Shown here piece after piece: positions 1-9,246 of a DNA stretch of 45,001 bases (position 1 is its first letter; each line of letters begins with the position of its first letter). The translations under genes were made by a program, and so were the position numbers. Location: contig JAOATY010000024.1 in the NCBI GenBank assembly GCA_030157865.1, positions 1 to 45,001 of the forward strand, in the 5' to 3' direction. Under the pieces are notes generated by a model, which worked only from the letters and a program-made list of their open reading frames with translations, was not told the origin of the DNA and searched no databases. The stretch comes from Candidatus Nanopelagicales bacterium. Lineage in GTDB: Bacteria > Actinomycetota > Actinomycetes > S36-B12 > UBA5976.

Positions 1-57
1 GATGCTTTCCCAATGACTGGTCACGTTGAGTGCATTGCACTTTTTGAGCGTTTCTAG
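1..57 (+). CDS. C-terminal tail of a TrmA/RlmD-like RNA methyltransferase (5' truncated by window edge)
   Basis: Frame 1 is open from the first base to a TAG at 55-57 and encodes DAFPMTGHVECIALFERF. The FPxTxHVE followed by a hydrophobic LFER end is the usual carboxyl terminus of class I SAM-dependent uracil-5 RNA methyltransferases (TrmA, RlmC, RlmD and the actinobacterial TRAM-domain relatives). Such enzymes methylate C5 of a uridine in tRNA or rRNA. Only 18 residues are visible, so the subfamily and target cannot be assigned. It ends 72 bp before acnA on the same strand. The assignment rests on one short motif. Confidence 0.55.
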   Translation, partial: DAFPMTGHVECIALFERF

Positions 58-90
58 GCACCAGCTGCCAAATTCTTAAGTAACTAGGCG

Positions 91-96
91 TACAAT
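91..96 (+). promoter_or_regulatory. candidate -10 element of acnA
   Basis: TACAAT, one mismatch from TATAAT, lies 33 bp before the GTG start and directly abuts the palindrome at 98-115. No convincing -35 hexamer lies at 16-18 bp. A start site about 7 nt downstream would fall inside the palindrome. Confidence 0.4.
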
Positions 97-97
97 C

Positions 98-115
98 TAT
101 CTTGACGTCAAGATA
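98..115. promoter_or_regulatory. perfect 18-bp palindromic operator upstream of acnA
   Basis: TATCTTGACGTCAAGATA is identical to its reverse complement over all 18 bases. It lies between a -10-like TACAAT and the AGGAG ribosome binding site, so a bound dimer would block transcription initiation. MarR-family proteins commonly bind such 16-20 bp palindromes with a TTGA/TCAA core. In Streptomyces coelicolor the MarR-type regulator TamR is reported to control aconitase in response to citrate-cycle ligands. The regulator identity here is inference, and no regulator gene is in the window. Confidence 0.65.
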
Positions 116-129
116 CTTTTAGGAGCTCC

Positions 130-2793
130 GTGAGTAGCCTCAATTCATTCCAGGCCCAATCTGAACTAGTTGTAGATGGGCAATCCTTTACGATTTTTCG
201 ACTGGATGCGTTACCAGGCAGTGAACGTCTGCCATTTACTCACAAAGTTCTACTAGAGAACTTGTTACGTACCGAAGATGGTGCAAACGTAACTGCCGAT
301 CAGATTCGCACGCTAGCCAATTGGGATGCTCAAGCTGAGCCAACTGATGAAATTCAGTTCACACCTGCACGTGTAATCATGCAGGACTTCACTGGCGTGC
401 CATGTGTTGTTGACTTGGCAACAATGCGCGAAGCATTCACTGAATTAGGTGGCGACCCAAATCGCATTAACCCTCTTGCACCAGCCGAATTAGTAATTGA
501 CCACTCGGTAATTGCTGACTTCTTTGGCAACAATCAAGCGGAAGCTAAAAACGTTGATCTTGAATACGAACGCAATGGTGAGCGTTACAAATTCCTGCGT
601 TGGGGTCAAGATGCATTTGATGACTTCAAGGTTGTGCCACCTGGCACGGGCATCGTTCATCAGGTAAACATCGAAGCACTTGCTCGCGTTGTAATGGTTC
701 GCAATGGCATGGCATATCCAGATAGTTGCGTTGGAACAGACTCACACACCACCATGGTTAACGGACTTGGTGTGCTTGGTTGGGGAGTCGGTGGCATCGA
801 AGCCGAAGCAGCCATGCTTGGTCAGCCAGTTTCTATGTTGATTCCACGTGTTGTTGGTTTCAAGTTGTTTGGACAAATGCAGCCAGGAACGACAGCTACT
901 GATTTAGTTCTCGTAATCACTGAGATGCTTCGAAAGCACGGTGTCGTTGGCAAGTTCGTAGAGTTCTACGGCGAAGGCGTCACTTCGGTTTCACTTGCTA
1001 ACCGCGCGACTATTGGCAACATGAGTCCGGAATACGGATCAACCGCTGCGATCTTCCCAATTGATGAAGAAACTTTGAACTACATGCGACTAACTGGTCG
1101 CCCAGAGTCACAACTTGCTTTGGTTAAGGCTTACGCCCAAGAGCAAGGACTATGGCACAACCCAGCAATTGAACCGGTTTATTCCGAATACATTGAACTT
1201 GATTTAGGTTCGGTAACGCCATCGATTGCCGGTCCAAAGCGTCCGCAAGATCGCGTTGAACTTTCAAACGCCGCACCTGCATTTGAAACTGCTGTCCAGA
1301 CTTACACCCAAGATCGCGCAAAAACAGGTAGCGTCTCACTAAATGGCGAGAGCTTCGATGTCGCACATGGTTCAGTTGTAATTGCCGCAATTACTTCTTG
1401 CACAAACACTTCGAATCCATCTGTGATGATGGCTGCAGGTTTACTTGCAAAGAAGGCTGTGGAAAAAGGTCTGACCCGCAAGCCTTGGGTAAAAACAACA
1501 TTGGCACCTGGCTCACAGGTTGTTACTGATTACTACAACAAGTCAGGTCTAACGCAGTACTTAGATGCACTTGGCTTCAATCTTGTGGGCTATGGCTGCA
1601 CAACTTGCATTGGTAACTCCGGCCCGGTTGCACCAGAGATCAGTTCAGCGATTCAAGACAATGATTTAGCTGCTGTTGCTGTGCTTTCGGGTAACCGTAA
1701 CTTTGAAGGTCGAATAAATCCTGATGTGAAGATGAATTACTTGGCATCACCACCACTAGTTGTGGCTTATGCAATCGCCGGAACTATGGCAATTGATTTG
1801 CAGAACGATTCTTTGGGTAACGATAAAGATGGTAATCCGGTTTACCTAAAGGACATCTGGCCAAGCGCACAAGAAGTTGCTGCAGTTATCGATTCATCGA
1901 TTGATGCAGACATGTTCACTTCTCGTTACAAAGATGTATTTGCTGGTGACGCTCGTTGGCAGAACCTTGATACACCAACAGGTGCAACTTTCGATTGGGA
2001 CGCTAAGAGTACTTATGTACGACGTCCTCCATATTTCGAAAACATGCCAGTTGAGCCAGTGCCAGTAACTGATGTCACGGGTGCGCGAGTTCTTGCAAAA
2101 CTAGGAGATTCCGTAACAACTGATCACATCTCACCTGCAGGTTCAATTCGTGAAGATAGTCCTGCCGGTAAGTACTTGAAGGAAAACGGCGTCGCTAAGG
2201 CTGACTTCAATTCCTACGGATCACGTCGTGGCAACCATGAAGTCATGATCCGCGGAACTTTTGCAAACATTCGTTTGCGTAACCAATTACTCGAAGATGT
2301 TGAAGGTGGATTTACCAGAGACTTCACAGTTGAAGGTGCACCGCAAACTTCGATTTACGATGCATCTGTAAATGCGGCAGCGAAAAACGTTCCGATGATC
2401 ATCCTGGCCGGAAAGGAATATGGCTCAGGCTCTTCCCGTGACTGGGCGGCAAAAGGAACTGCTTTACTTGGCGTCCGCGTTGTTATTGCCGAGTCATATG
2501 AACGAATCCATCGCTCAAACTTGATTGGTATGGGCGTGCTGCCATTACAGTTCCCAGCTGGCCAAACTGCAGATTCACTTGGACTAACAGGTACTGAAAC
2601 CTTCGACGTTGCTGGAATCGTGGAATTGAATGCGGGCAAAACCCCAAGCACAGTTTCAGTGACAGCAACATCTGCTGATGGCACTGTAAAGAACTTCCAA
2701 GCAGTTGTGCGAATTGATACACCTGGTGAAGCTGATTACTTCCGCCATGGTGGCATCTTGCAGTACGTATTGCGCTCGCTTGCAAAAGCATGA
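130..2793 (+). CDS. acnA: aconitate hydratase AcnA
   Basis: This is an 887-residue aconitase of the AcnA/IRP1 type, which isomerises citrate to isocitrate through cis-aconitate in the TCA cycle using a cytosolic [4Fe-4S] cluster. The three cluster cysteines are visible: C424 in TSCTNTSNP, and C490 and C493 in GCTTCIG. The [17 protein letters not shown] segment near residue 207 and the C-terminal swivel-domain signatures ([26 protein letters not shown]) are all present, and the length is normal for the family. The start is GTG at 130, preceded by AGGAG at 121-125. Expression is probably controlled by the palindrome at 98-115. The stop codon overlaps the start of the next small ORF (ATGA). Confidence 0.97.
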   Translation: MSSLNSFQAQSELVVDGQSFTIFRLDALPGSERLPFTHKVLLENLLRTEDGANVTADQIRTLANWDAQAEPTDEIQFTPARVIMQDFTGVPCVVDLATMREAFTELGGDPNRINPLAPAELVIDHSVIADFFGNNQAEAKNVDLEYERNGERYKFLRWGQDAFDDFKVVPPGTGIVHQVNIEALARVVMVRNGMAYPDSCVGTDSHTTMVNGLGVLGWGVGGIEAEAAMLGQPVSMLIPRVVGFKLFGQMQPGTTATDLVLVITEMLRKHGVVGKFVEFYGEGVTSVSLANRATIGNMSPEYGSTAAIFPIDEETLNYMRLTGRPESQLALVKAYAQEQGLWHNPAIEPVYSEYIELDLGSVTPSIAGPKRPQDRVELSNAAPAFETAVQTYTQDRAKTGSVSLNGESFDVAHGSVVIAAITSCTNTSNPSVMMAAGLLAKKAVEKGLTRKPWVKTTLAPGSQVVTDYYNKSGLTQYLDALGFNLVGYGCTTCIGNSGPVAPEISSAIQDNDLAAVAVLSGNRNFEGRINPDVKMNYLASPPLVVAYAIAGTMAIDLQNDSLGNDKDGNPVYLKDIWPSAQEVAAVIDSSIDADMFTSRYKDVFAGDARWQNLDTPTGATFDWDAKSTYVRRPPYFENMPVEPVPVTDVTGARVLAKLGDSVTTDHISPAGSIREDSPAGKYLKENGVAKADFNSYGSRRGNHEVMIRGTFANIRLRNQLLEDVEGGFTRDFTVEGAPQTSIYDASVNAAAKNVPMIILAGKEYGSGSSRDWAAKGTALLGVRVVIAESYERIHRSNLIGMGVLPLQFPAGQTADSLGLTGTETFDVAGIVELNAGKTPSTVSVTATSADGTVKNFQAVVRIDTPGEADYFRHGGILQYVLRSLAKA

Positions 2794-3125
2794 GTAGTTG
2801 GCCTTCTGATTTAATCCCAGCCGGTGCACCTGGCTGGGAAATCAAGGCAAGTGCTTGGTTGCTGGATCGTTGTCCATCGGAATTTCGAACCTATGAAATT
2901 TTTCGAACGCATCCAGCGGCTCTTGGATATGTTGCAATGTTTCAACTCGAACACCAAGTCGAAGCAATTCGCGATGCGTATCGCAGTGCGCGAACCACAG
3001 CAAACTTAGCGCCAGAAGCTTTAGCGGATTTGCTTTCAACTCTGGAGCATGAAGGAGCAAGACTTGCCCTTGAGGTGAGCTGTGCAGCCACGGTAATTGA
3101 TGCTCTAAATGCGAGCAAATCCTAG
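2790..3125 (+). CDS. small conserved-looking hypothetical protein (111 aa)
   Basis: I do not recognise this protein with certainty. It starts at ATG 2790, overlapping the acnA stop codon by 4 bp, which implies translational coupling and cotranscription with acnA. The 111 residues are soluble and lack a signal peptide or membrane segment. The N-terminal part is proline- and tryptophan-rich ([25 protein letters not shown]). The rest is predicted largely helical, with two amphipathic stretches (about 47-70 and 76-108). The region [20 protein letters not shown] looks like a conserved core. Base usage resembles its neighbours, arguing for a real gene. No function can be assigned. Confidence 0.7.
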   Translation: MSSWPSDLIPAGAPGWEIKASAWLLDRCPSEFRTYEIFRTHPAALGYVAMFQLEHQVEAIRDAYRSARTTANLAPEALADLLSTLEHEGARLALEVSCAATVIDALNASKS

Positions 3126-3177
3126 AAACTGCTTGGATTTGAGCCACTGGCATCAGGCGTAAACCCCAAGACTTCAT

Positions 3178-3183
3178 TAGACT
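3178..3183 (+). promoter_or_regulatory. candidate -10 element of dxs
   Basis: TAGACT lies 33 bp before the chosen GTG start of dxs. The same hexamer recurs upstream of pabC, thrS, pdxS and relA in this window. No clear -35 is seen. Confidence 0.4.
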
Positions 3184-3216
3184 TGTGGGACTTACTAGTT
3201 GGTTAGGGGCGAGACT

Positions 3217-5094
3217 GTGGCTTTTTTGCCTGGAATTAAATCGCCTTCCGATCTTCGCTTGCTTTCGCCGGAAAACCTTGACGTTTTAGCTGGCGAGATT
3301 CGCACCGCTCTGGTCGACTACGTAACCAAAACTGGCGGACACCTTGGCCCAAACCTAGGCGTCGTTGAACTTACTTTGGCGCTACATCGCGTATTTGATT
3401 CACCGAAGGATCCAATTCTTTGGGACACCGGACATCAGTCATATGTACACAAAATGGTCACAGGTCGCGCCGATGATTTTGATTCATTGCGACAAGAAGG
3501 TGGCCTCTCGGGTTATCCAAGTCGCATGGAAAGCATTCATGACGTAATTGAGAACAGCCATGCTTCAACGGCGCTTTCTTACGCAGATGGAATTGCTAAA
3601 GCATTTGAAATTCATGGCGAATCGGATCGACACGTTGTGGCTGTTGTTGGAGATGGCGCGCTTACCGGCGGCATGACTTGGGAAGCACTCAACAACATCG
3701 CTGACGGATCAGACCGCTCCATAATCATTGTCGTAAATGACAATGAGCGTTCATATTCACCAACTATCGGTGGCATGGCTCGTCACTTAGCTACATTGCG
3801 CACGACAAAGGGCTACGAAGGATTCTTGGACTGGGGTAAGTCGGTTTTAGAGCGCACTCCAGTTGTCGGTGCACCTGTATATAACGCTTTGCATGGAATG
3901 AAAAAAGGCATCAAAGATTTTGTCGCTCCACAAGGTTTGTTCGAAGATCTTGGTTTGAAGTACATCGGTCCAATCGATGGTCACAAGATCACGGACATGG
4001 AGTTTGCGTTCCAGCGCGCTCGTGATTTCGGTGGACCAGTTATCGTGCATGTCATTACCGAAAAGGGTCGTGGCTATAAGCCTGCAGAAACCGATGAAGC
4101 CGATCGTTTCCATGCGGTAGGTGTTGTGGACCCAGATACCGGTAAGCCATTAACCCAAGCTGCAAAGTCCTGGACTTCCGTTTTCTCGCAAGAGCTAGTT
4201 GCAATCGGTGGCGAACGACAAGATGTAGTTGCAATCACTGCAGCGATGCTTGGACCAACTGGACTTGATGCGTTCGCTGACAAGTTCCCAGATCGCACTT
4301 TTGATGTTGGTATTGCAGAGCAGCATGCGGTAACCAGCGCAGTTGGCATGGCTCATGCTGGCCTGCATCCAGTTATTGCTATCTATGCGACTTTCCTAAA
4401 CCGAGCAATTGATCAAGTAATCATGGATGCAGCGCTTCATAATGCTGGAGTTACCTTTGCACTTGATCGTTCCGGTGTCACTGGTGATGACGGTGCTAGC
4501 CACAACGGCATGTGGGATATGGCTTTACTTCGCGTTGTGCCTGGCTTGGATTTGTTTGCCCCTCGTGATGGCGCGCGTCTAGTTTCTGCGTTACGTAACT
4601 GCGTTGATAAGTCTGACCACCCAACAGTGATCCGATTTTCAAAAGGCGCAATTCCAACAGACATCCCAGCGGTTCAGTCACTTGGATTCGCAGATGTTTT
4701 AATTGCATCGTCAAACCCAGATGTGACCATTGTTTCTGTCGGAGGCATGGCAACTCAGGTACTAGAGGCTGCAAAGACCCTGCAAGATAAAGGTTTCGCT
4801 GTTGAAGTAATCGATCCAATCCAAGTTTTGCCAGTAGCAGCTGGTCTTGTTAGTTACCTGGCAGAACGCGAATTTGTAGTGACAATCGAAGACGGTTTAG
4901 TTGATGGCGGTATCGGTGAGGCCATTGGAAGCGCACTTCGAGCAACAAAGGCTGCAACACGAGTAACTTCACTTGGCATTCCAAAGAAGTTCTTGGATCA
5001 CGCATCCCGCAAATCAATTTTGAATAAGTTGCACCTTGATGCCCAAGGTATTGCTGAAACCATTGAACAAGGTCTAAAAACTACAGTTCGCTAG
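3217..5094 (+). CDS. dxs: 1-deoxy-D-xylulose-5-phosphate synthase
   Basis: DXS condenses pyruvate and glyceraldehyde-3-phosphate to 1-deoxyxylulose-5-phosphate, the first step of the MEP isoprenoid pathway, using thiamine diphosphate. The ThDP/Mg site GDGALTGG (145-152) with a downstream NDN, the transketolase DRSG motif (417-420) and the C-terminal domain are all present. I place the start at GTG 3217 ([13 protein letters not shown]), giving 625 residues. It is preceded by an AGGGGCGAG ribosome binding site, and it matches the usual N-terminus where an SPxDLRxLS segment begins within about 10 residues. An in-frame TTG at 3199 lacks a binding site at the right distance. The 3' end overlaps the convergent ribonuclease D gene by 14 bp. 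Confidence 0.96.
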   Translation: MAFLPGIKSPSDLRLLSPENLDVLAGEIRTALVDYVTKTGGHLGPNLGVVELTLALHRVFDSPKDPILWDTGHQSYVHKMVTGRADDFDSLRQEGGLSGYPSRMESIHDVIENSHASTALSYADGIAKAFEIHGESDRHVVAVVGDGALTGGMTWEALNNIADGSDRSIIIVVNDNERSYSPTIGGMARHLATLRTTKGYEGFLDWGKSVLERTPVVGAPVYNALHGMKKGIKDFVAPQGLFEDLGLKYIGPIDGHKITDMEFAFQRARDFGGPVIVHVITEKGRGYKPAETDEADRFHAVGVVDPDTGKPLTQAAKSWTSVFSQELVAIGGERQDVVAITAAMLGPTGLDAFADKFPDRTFDVGIAEQHAVTSAVGMAHAGLHPVIAIYATFLNRAIDQVIMDAALHNAGVTFALDRSGVTGDDGASHNGMWDMALLRVVPGLDLFAPRDGARLVSALRNCVDKSDHPTVIRFSKGAIPTDIPAVQSLGFADVLIASSNPDVTIVSVGGMATQVLEAAKTLQDKGFAVEVIDPIQVLPVAAGLVSYLAEREFVVTIEDGLVDGGIGEAIGSALRATKAATRVTSLGIPKKFLDHASRKSILNKLHLDAQGIAETIEQGLKTTVR

Positions 5095-6361
5095 TTTTGC
5101 TTTTAGCTAGACCCCAAATTGCAGTTTCTAAAATCGGAAAAACAATGTCGATTTGCCATGGCCGAGCATTGAACTCAGAAAGCGTACGACGAAGTTCTTC
5201 AGGGGAGTCTGGCGGCGACCAAAGAACTTTTCGAATAGTTTCTGGAGTCATCAAATTCTCAATTGGTAGCCCAAGTTTTTCGGCAATTGCGGAAAGTTGC
5301 GAGCGAGCAAATTCCAAACGTTTCCAAGCTTGGGGATTTCTGGCTTCCCAGTTTCTTGGCGCCGGTGGACCAGTCACTGGCAACTTCAATGCGGGCAATG
5401 CTTCAGCAGGTAAGTTGTGTGCTCGGATGGCAGCAGCAATCCAAACATCCGAGTGACGCTTAACATTTCGTAAATGCATAAATGAAAGCGTCTTTAGTTC
5501 TGATTCCTTTGTTAGCCCGGAACTTGCCAACGTAACGATGTGTGAATCCGACAAAATTCGACCAGCGGCAATGTCTTGTTCGCGAGCAATCTCATCTCGG
5601 GCAAACCAAACTTCGCGAATCACGGCAAGTTCACGAGCATTACGAATTACGTGCATGCCAGAAGTTCGTCGCCAAGGATCCACGCGTTCGATCGGACCAG
5701 TAGTTCGTTTAACATGATCAAATTCTTGAATTGCCCAATGATGCTTGTCAGCTCCATGCAATTGCGTTTCAAGCAATTCCCAAAGCTCAATCAAAAACTC
5801 AACGTCAAGGGCTGCGTAGTTAAGCCAAGACTCGGGCAATGGGCGAGTAGACCAATCAGCTGCGCTATGTTCTTTGGCTAGCGAATAGCCAAGTTGCGTT
5901 TCGATTAACGGCCCAAGACCAACACGTGGCAGACCTAATAAGCGTCCAGCAAGTTCGGTATCAAAAACATTTGCGGTTGGAACAAGTCCAACTTCAGCAA
6001 GGCATACCAAGTCCTGTGATGCCGCATGCAAAATCCAATCGACCCCAACGAGCGCTTCTTGCAGTGAATTCAAATTCGGAAACAAAGTTGGATCAATTAA
6101 ATGTGAGCCAGATCCTTGGCGGCGTAACTGAATTAGGTAGGCGCGCTGACTGTACTTAAAGCCTGATGCGCGTTCGGCATCGAGTGCAACTGGCCCGGTG
6201 CCACGTGAAATTGCCGAAATCAGATCAGCAAGTTGTTCAGGAGTTGAAACTATTTCTGGCAGACCTTCTCGAGGTTCGGTAACTCGAATGCTTTCAACTT
6301 CAACGACTTCTGGGCTGCCCGAATCGGCAACTTCTTGCGTTGGTTCAATTTGATCTGACAT
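5081..6361 (-). CDS. ribonuclease D-like 3'-5' exonuclease with HRDC domain
   Basis: This 426-residue protein has a DEDDy exonuclease domain followed by an HRDC nucleic-acid-binding domain. The catalytic residues are visible: D61 and E63 in [10 protein letters not shown]117 in [10 protein letters not shown], and Y182/D186 in [10 protein letters not shown]. The HRDC region lies around 245-325, with a C-terminal extension usual in actinobacteria. In E. coli the family trims tRNA 3' ends, and that role is inferred here. It lies 9 bp downstream of the DUF3000 gene on the same strand. In Mycobacterium tuberculosis dxs1, an HRDC/RNase D protein and a DUF3000 protein are likewise neighbours (Rv2682c-Rv2680). 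No ribosome binding site is evident before the ATG, so translation may be coupled to the upstream gene. Confidence 0.9.
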   Translation of the reverse strand: MSDQIEPTQEVADSGSPEVVEVESIRVTEPREGLPEIVSTPEQLADLISAISRGTGPVALDAERASGFKYSQRAYLIQLRRQGSGSHLIDPTLFPNLNSLQEALVGVDWILHAASQDLVCLAEVGLVPTANVFDTELAGRLLGLPRVGLGPLIETQLGYSLAKEHSAADWSTRPLPESWLNYAALDVEFLIELWELLETQLHGADKHHWAIQEFDHVKRTTGPIERVDPWRRTSGMHVIRNARELAVIREVWFARDEIAREQDIAAGRILSDSHIVTLASSGLTKESELKTLSFMHLRNVKRHSDVWIAAAIRAHNLPAEALPALKLPVTGPPAPRNWEARNPQAWKRLEFARSQLSAIAEKLGLPIENLMTPETIRKVLWSPPDSPEELRRTLSEFNARPWQIDIVFPILETAIWGLAKSKTSEL

Positions 6362-6370
6362 AAATAACTA

Positions 6371-6946
6371 TTAGCGCTTTCGTGAAAGTGCAGTGACACC
6401 TTCCGGTAGCGGAGTCAGGCCAGAACTCTTTTCAACTAAAGCTAGCCAGGCTTGCATGTGCAACGATAAATCTTCAGTATCGGGTGACCAAGATGCGCGA
6501 ATTTCTAAATCCGTTTCAGTTGAACGATCTTCTAACCCAGCAAATGATCGAGACACAGTTCTAGTTACTGTTCCGGAAGCGTTATGAAACTCTGCGCCAG
6601 CATCCGAAAGTGCATCTGTTAACCAAGACCAAGCAACCTCATCAAAGAGATCATCAGTTACGACATCAGATTCCATCGGCGCCCGAACAAAGGAAACGAC
6701 CCGAAATGTGCCATCCCAGGTGTCTTGGCCTTCTGGATCATGTAAAACGATAAAGCGACCAACAGCTAATTCCTCGTCATCGGCATCTACTGCTTCAACT
6801 GCAAGGGCAATGCTGTGTGGGGCTAAACGCTGGGGAGCTGGGACTTCTTCAAGCGTGAATTCTGGGCGCAACACTGGGCTTTGCAAGCTATCCAATGCAC
6901 TTTGCCAAACGTCCACGTTTGAAGCACCTATCCCAGAAGATTTCAT
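6371..6946 (-). CDS. DUF3000 family protein
   Basis: This 191-residue protein resembles the actinobacterial DUF3000 family, whose members sit beside the RNase D gene. Visible features are an RPEFTLEEVPAPQRLAPHSIALAVE segment, an acidic stretch, a GRFIVLHDPEGQDTWDGTFRVV core, and a C-terminal LTPLPEGVTALSRKR. It is soluble, with no signal or membrane segment, and its function is unknown. I place the start at ATG 6946 (MKSSGIG). An upstream in-frame TTG at 6967 is possible but less likely, because a TATGCT -10-like element (6955-6960) lies between the two. The gene is the first of a two-gene minus-strand unit with ribonuclease D. Confidence 0.82.
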   Translation of the reverse strand: MKSSGIGASNVDVWQSALDSLQSPVLRPEFTLEEVPAPQRLAPHSIALAVEAVDADDEELAVGRFIVLHDPEGQDTWDGTFRVVSFVRAPMESDVVTDDLFDEVAWSWLTDALSDAGAEFHNASGTVTRTVSRSFAGLEDRSTETDLEIRASWSPDTEDLSLHMQAWLALVEKSSGLTPLPEGVTALSRKR

Positions 6947-6954
6947 TACTTCTA

Positions 6955-6960
6955 AGCATA
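6955..6960 (-). promoter_or_regulatory. candidate -10 element for the DUF3000-RNase D unit
   Basis: Read on the minus strand the sequence is TATGCT, 8 nt before the ATG at 6946, with no good Shine-Dalgarno sequence between. This is compatible with a leaderless transcript. Confidence 0.35.
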
Positions 6961-7000
6961 TGAACAATGTTCAGGTTGTAGGCATAGGCGCGCGGTCAGT

Positions 7001-7006
7001 TAGGCT
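7001..7006 (+). promoter_or_regulatory. candidate -10 element of the EamA transporter gene
   Basis: TAGGCT fits the actinobacterial TANNNT -10 pattern and ends 6 nt before the ATG at 7013. There is no Shine-Dalgarno sequence in that gap, so the transcript is probably leaderless. Confidence 0.45.
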
Positions 7007-7012
7007 GTCGGG

Positions 7013-7840
7013 ATGCCGATCATTCTCGCCCTGTTATCAAGTTTGATCTGGGGCATTTCGGATTTTATGGGTGGAACCCTAAGTAAGCGCCGTAAAGCAA
7101 TTGCAGTAATTGGCGGATCGCAGTCTTTTGGATTGTTATTCGTGTCTTTCATGGCTTTAGTTCTAGGCGTCTGGACCTGGGATTCCACAGTTTGGATTAA
7201 TGGAATCATTGCCGGCGGCATGGGCTTACTTGGTCTAGTTGGTTTCTACACCGCACTTGCAACAGGCCAGATGGGCATTGTGGCTCCGATTTCATCGCTC
7301 AGTGCAGTTGTTCCTGTCACTATCGGCTTAGTGCAAGGTGAGCGACCAGGAACTTTGCAAGTAGCTGGCATTGCTGTCGCGTTGATTGGCGTGATTCTTG
7401 CCAGCGGACCAGAACTAAATGGCAAAGTTAATCCACGACCAGTTCTCTTAGCGCTGTTTGCTGCTTTAACATTCGGTTTCTGTGTTTACTTCATGGCTAA
7501 GGGTGGACAGATCAACCCAACTATGACGATCGCAGCAATGCGCGCAACTCAAGTTTCGATAGTTGTGGTTATTGCAGTTGCACTTCGAAGCATTGGTGGG
7601 CTAGTTAAGAAGGATCTGCCATTCTTAGCCGCAATTGGTATGACCGATGCTGGCGCGAACGTACTGTTTGCATTCGCAGCATCACTTGGTTTGCTGTCTG
7701 TGGTTGCAGTGCTTGGCTCGCTTTATCCGATCGTGACTGTGCTACTTGCCTGGTGGATTCACAAAGAGCGCTTAATGCCAGTTCAATACCTGGGTATTGC
7801 TGTTACTTTCAGCGGTGTAGCACTTATCTCGCTTGGTTAG
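7013..7840 (+). CDS. EamA/DMT-family transporter
   Basis: This is a 275-residue inner-membrane protein with about ten hydrophobic helices arranged as two EamA repeats (roughly 1-130 and 140-275). The N-terminus LLSSLIWGISDFMGGTLSKRR and the second-half end GSLYPIVTVLLAWWIHKERL (with its conserved acidic/basic end) are typical of the drug/metabolite transporter superfamily. Members export or import small metabolites such as amino acids, but the substrate cannot be read from the sequence. It starts with ATG at 7013 immediately after a TANNNT -10. It is divergent from DUF3000, with at most 66 bp between starts. Its stop overlaps the convergent msrB by 4 bp. Confidence 0.88.
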   Translation: MPIILALLSSLIWGISDFMGGTLSKRRKAIAVIGGSQSFGLLFVSFMALVLGVWTWDSTVWINGIIAGGMGLLGLVGFYTALATGQMGIVAPISSLSAVVPVTIGLVQGERPGTLQVAGIAVALIGVILASGPELNGKVNPRPVLLALFAALTFGFCVYFMAKGGQINPTMTIAAMRATQVSIVVVIAVALRSIGGLVKKDLPFLAAIGMTDAGANVLFAFAASLGLLSVVAVLGSLYPIVTVLLAWWIHKERLMPVQYLGIAVTFSGVALISLG

Positions 7841-8244
7841 TTCTTATCTTCAATCAAGGTCATTGAAATTGAATTGATGCAATAACGAAGATCAGTTGGG
7901 GTTTTGTAACCTTCGCCTTCGAATACGTGACCTAAATGAGAGTCGCAAGCAGAGCATCTAATTTCTGTGCGAACCATGCCATGTGACATGTCTTTAATTT
8001 CAGTTACGGTTTCGGCAGCAAGTGGTGTGAAGAATGATGGCCAACCGCATCCACTGTGGAACTTGGCATCACTACGGAATAGTTCTGCACCACAAGCGCG
8101 GCAGGCATAAATACCATTAGTTTCAGTGTCGGTGTATTCACCAATGAACGGAGCTTCAGTTCCTGCTTCGCGAAGTACGCGATATTCCTCTGGACTTAGT
8201 TCGGCTCGCCATTGCTCATCGGACTTAACAACTTTTTCACTCAT
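7837..8244 (-). CDS. msrB: peptide-methionine (R)-S-oxide reductase
   Basis: MsrB reduces the R epimer of methionine sulfoxide in oxidised proteins. The 135-residue sequence has two zinc-binding CxxC pairs (CRACGAELF and CSACDSHLGHVF), the GCGWPSFF motif and the catalytic cysteine in RYCINSISM near the C-terminus. No signal peptide is seen, so it should act in the cytoplasm. The ATG at 8244 lies 6 nt after a TAACCT -10-like hexamer and has no Shine-Dalgarno sequence. The gene is monocistronic between the convergent EamA gene and the upstream reductase. Confidence 0.95.
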   Translation of the reverse strand: MSEKVVKSDEQWRAELSPEEYRVLREAGTEAPFIGEYTDTETNGIYACRACGAELFRSDAKFHSGCGWPSFFTPLAAETVTEIKDMSHGMVRTEIRCSACDSHLGHVFEGEGYKTPTDLRYCINSISMTLIEDKN

Positions 8245-8250
8245 AAGTAA

Positions 8251-8256
8251 AGGTTA
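8251..8256 (-). promoter_or_regulatory. candidate -10 element of msrB
   Basis: On the minus strand the sequence reads TAACCT, then TTACTT, then the ATG start. The 6-nt gap matches the spacing expected for a leaderless TANNNT promoter. Confidence 0.45.
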
Positions 8257-8299
8257 GAGCAACTATTGCGATCAAGCGAGTGCAAGCTTGTATTGAAAA

Positions 8300-8992
8300 C
8301 TAGCGACGTAACAACAGGCGCTTGAAATTAAAGTCGCCAGATGCTGCGGTGCCTACTAGATCCCAATCGGATTCTTGGGGAAGAGCATCTGACCAAGCTG
8401 GCGTTCCACCAACAGTTAATGGCGACACTGTTAGGTCATACTCGTCGACAGCTCCTGCTTCGAGTAATTGAGCAAGAAGACTTGGTCCACCTTCGCATGT
8501 GATTTTGCGAAGTTCTAGTTCACTTAAGGAGGCAATCAAGTCTGGAACAAAACTGGATGAAGCTGAAGGAACATCTATGATTTGTGCAATTTCACTTAAG
8601 GCAGCTGAAGGTGTTTTGCCTCCAACATTTATAACAATTGTTTGTTCTTGACCGCCATGAAAAAGGGGAGCAGTCAAATCAAAATCCAAACTCGAACTAA
8701 CGACAGCAAGTCTTGGTGGTTTGCGATTCAAGAATGCGAATTCTTCACGAGCTTTCGGTTGACGATAATTTTCCATCCGTGCTGTGTTTGCGCCGACTAA
8801 AACAACATCAGATAGTGCGCGAAGAAGTAGAAGAAGTTTCAAGTCGCTTTCACTTGTTAAGTCTCGAGAGGAGTCGCTGGGACCTACGAAGTGCTTATCT
8901 TGGGAAATGATCATGTTGGCTCGAACCCAATGTTCTTGGGCGGAGTCGTAGTGAGCAGCAATTTCGGGAAGTGATGCCAGTTGGAGATCCAA
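8300..8992 (-). CDS. RibD C-terminal (pyrimidine/dihydrofolate reductase-like) family protein
   Basis: The 230-residue product has the reductase fold shared by the RibD C-terminal domain and dihydrofolate reductase: WVRANMIISQDKHFVG, the helix LLLLLRALSDVVLVGANTARMENYR, and ITCEGGPSLLAQLLEAGAVDEYDLTVSPLTVGGT. These are the NADPH- and substrate-binding elements. No deaminase domain is present, so it is not a full RibD. The substrate could be a riboflavin intermediate or another pterin/pyrimidine. I choose TTG at 8992 as start because AGGAA at 9001-9005 sits at good spacing and the alignment begins there. Longer frames would run into tRNA-Val. It begins only 30 nt after that tRNA and is probably cotranscribed with the tRNA cluster. 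Confidence 0.82.
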   Translation of the reverse strand: MDLQLASLPEIAAHYDSAQEHWVRANMIISQDKHFVGPSDSSRDLTSESDLKLLLLLRALSDVVLVGANTARMENYRQPKAREEFAFLNRKPPRLAVVSSSLDFDLTAPLFHGGQEQTIVINVGGKTPSAALSEIAQIIDVPSASSSFVPDLIASLSELELRKITCEGGPSLLAQLLEAGAVDEYDLTVSPLTVGGTPAWSDALPQESDWDLVGTAASGDFNFKRLLLRR

Positions 8993-9022
8993 AATGAAAT
9001 TTCCTGACGTAGTTCTTAGTAA

Positions 9023-9099
9023 TGGTGGTCGATACAGGACTTGAACCTGTGACCTCTTCCATGTCAAGGAAGCGCGCTAGCCAACTGCGCCAATCGACC
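9023..9099 (-). tRNA. tRNA-Val (GAC)
   Basis: On the minus strand a complete cloverleaf is seen. The acceptor stem is GGTCGAT/ATCGACC, the D arm contains GGCGCAG, the anticodon loop TTGACAT is closed by CTTCC/GGAAG, and the T arm contains GGTTCAAGTCC. The anticodon GAC reads valine GUC codons. The discriminator A and an encoded CCA end (9023-9025) are present, unlike in the two upstream tRNAs. It is the third tRNA of the cluster. Confidence 0.95.
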
Positions 9100-9149
9100 G
9101 TTGTGAAACGGATGTTTAGTTTTATGTTCACTTGCCGTATTTACTTACG

Positions 9150-9220
9150 AGGTGGAGACGGGATTTGAACCCGTGTACAGGGATTTGCAGTCCCTTGCCT
9201 CGCCTCTCGGCCACTCCACC
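9150..9220 (-). tRNA. tRNA-Cys (GCA)
   Basis: The minus strand folds with acceptor stem GGTGGAG/CTCCACC, an anticodon loop CTGCAAA and a T arm GGGTTCAAATCCC. The anticodon is GCA. The discriminator is U, the conserved identity base for cysteine tRNA. The CCA end is not encoded. Confidence 0.95.
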
Positions 9221-9246
9221 GGGGTCGCCCAATGTGAGCTCTTCCG

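Noticed and set aside
2355-2845. Two overlapping minus-strand open frames (109 and 120 codons) opposite the 3' part of acnA
   Set aside because: They are antisense shadows of a confident gene, with no ribosome binding site and no recognisable domain.
8993-9067. N-terminal extension of the RibD-C-type reductase
   Set aside because: The extra residues are encoded by tRNA-Val. The TTG at 8992 has a well-placed AGGAA and fits the family alignment.
8895-9131. 78-aa minus-strand reading frame across tRNA-Val
   Set aside because: It runs through the tRNA and is out of frame with the reductase; its sequence is a shadow of the tRNA and gene start.
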